Source of the DNA: Litorivita pollutaquae | Lineage (GTDB): Bacteria > Pseudomonadota > Alphaproteobacteria > Rhodobacterales > Rhodobacteraceae | Length of the DNA stretch: 42,033 nt | NCBI RefSeq assembly: GCF_003205515.1 | Contig: NZ_KZ826494.1 | Span: 1 to 42,033 of the forward strand | Reading direction: 5' to 3' | Part shown: in pieces, positions 41,801 through 42,033 of the stretch | Layout of the letters: each line of letters starts with the position of its first letter | How positions within the stretch are numbered: position 1 is the stretch's first letter | The notes under the pieces: generated by a model | Database searches by the model: none | Told to the model about the DNA's origin: nothing | The model's input: only the letters and a program-made list of their open reading frames with translations | Position numbers and translations under genes: made by a program

Positions 41801-41815
41801 TAGACCGGTCGTCTA
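41801..41815. promoter_or_regulatory. TetR-type box upstream of the repressor gene
   Basis: TAGACCGGTCGTCTA has outer arms TAGAC/GTCTA around CGGTC and lies 22 bases upstream of the tetR start. Together with the copy at 41154 it marks the two promoters of the operon. Confidence 0.75.
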
Positions 41816-41956
41816 TGTACGCGCGATCTTTTCACGCTCACTAATCTGTGAGACAGGAGCGTCTACCTGCGGCGAATGACCTGTGTGGATTGAAGTGGTC
41901 CGGCAGAACAGGACAGCGTGCTAAGATGTATCCAACCTTGAAGACAGGATACACAA

Positions 41957-42033
41957 ATGACCAAGAGACGCAGTTTTTCAGATAATTTTAAGGCCACGGT
42001 AGCGCTTGAGGCGCTTCGTGGAGACAAGACGGC
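41957..42033 (+). CDS. IS3-family OrfA, N-terminal part (runs off the window)
   Basis: An ATG at 41957 opens MTKRRSFSDNFKATVALEAL followed by RGDKT, the typical start of an IS3-family OrfA (helix-turn-helix protein made ahead of the OrfB transposase). Only 25 codons are visible. AAGTGGTCCGG at 41895-41905 may belong to its left terminal repeat and resembles the inverse of the IS right end at 115-128. Confidence 0.8.
   Translation, partial: MTKRRSFSDNFKATVALEALRGDKT

Overview
This is high-GC proteobacterial DNA. It most resembles a Rhodobacterales (Roseobacter-type) alphaproteobacterium, judging by the mix of TRAP, LIV-type and spermidine-type importers, Tat-exported PhoD and PhoX phosphatases, acyl-CoA catabolism and many decayed IS3-family elements. 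The taxonomic placement is an inference from gene content. No rRNA, tRNA or CRISPR was seen.

Layout. (1) 1-130: the 3' end of an IS3-family element. (2) 230-8716: a solute-catabolism locus. A leftward TRAP operon (dctP, dctQ, dctM, SDR) diverges from a rightward IclR regulator, SCP2-type thiolase, acyl-CoA ligase and double DUF296 protein. (3) 8948-9370: a remnant resembling the C-terminus of a GH13 sugar phosphorylase. (4) 9372-14331: a TetR repressor divergent from an RND efflux pair, with a perfect 16-bp palindrome between them. (5) 14778-26786: about 12 kb bounded by the left and right ends of one IS3-family (IS407-like) element. It carries a TetR regulator, a broken thiolase, two MaoC hydratases, an SDR, a complete LIV-type ABC importer (HMGF and K), a long-chain acyl-CoA synthetase, an alpha-methylacyl-CoA racemase and a broken acyl-CoA dehydrogenase. 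(6) 26893-30591: phoD and phoX behind a run of PhoB-box-like repeats. (7) 30604 to about 31660: a frameshifted IS1595-type element. (8) 31811-37439: a leftward spermidine/putrescine-type ABC importer operon ending in an Asp/Glu/hydantoin racemase, with a divergent GntR regulator and two operator-like palindromes. (9) 37823-41779: a leftward electrophile and peroxide defence operon (TetR, Ohr with an internal amber codon, YqhD-like alcohol dehydrogenase, CurA-like reductase, DJ-1/PfpI protein). Two copies of one TetR-type box flank the tetR gene. (10) 41957-42033: the 5' end of another IS3-family orfA.

How the genes work together. The 12-kb segment reads as import, activation (acyl-CoA synthetase), stereo-inversion (racemase), dehydrogenation (broken dehydrogenase), hydration (MaoC pair), oxidation (SDR) and thiolysis (broken thiolase). 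That order parallels peroxisomal beta-oxidation of 2-methyl-branched acids. Two of its enzymes are now pseudogenes, while the importer and the other enzymes are intact. The intact SCP2-type thiolase and acyl-CoA ligase at 5059-7859 belong to a separate TRAP-linked locus but could act on similar substrates.

Assignments rest on reading translations and motifs by eye. No database search was run.
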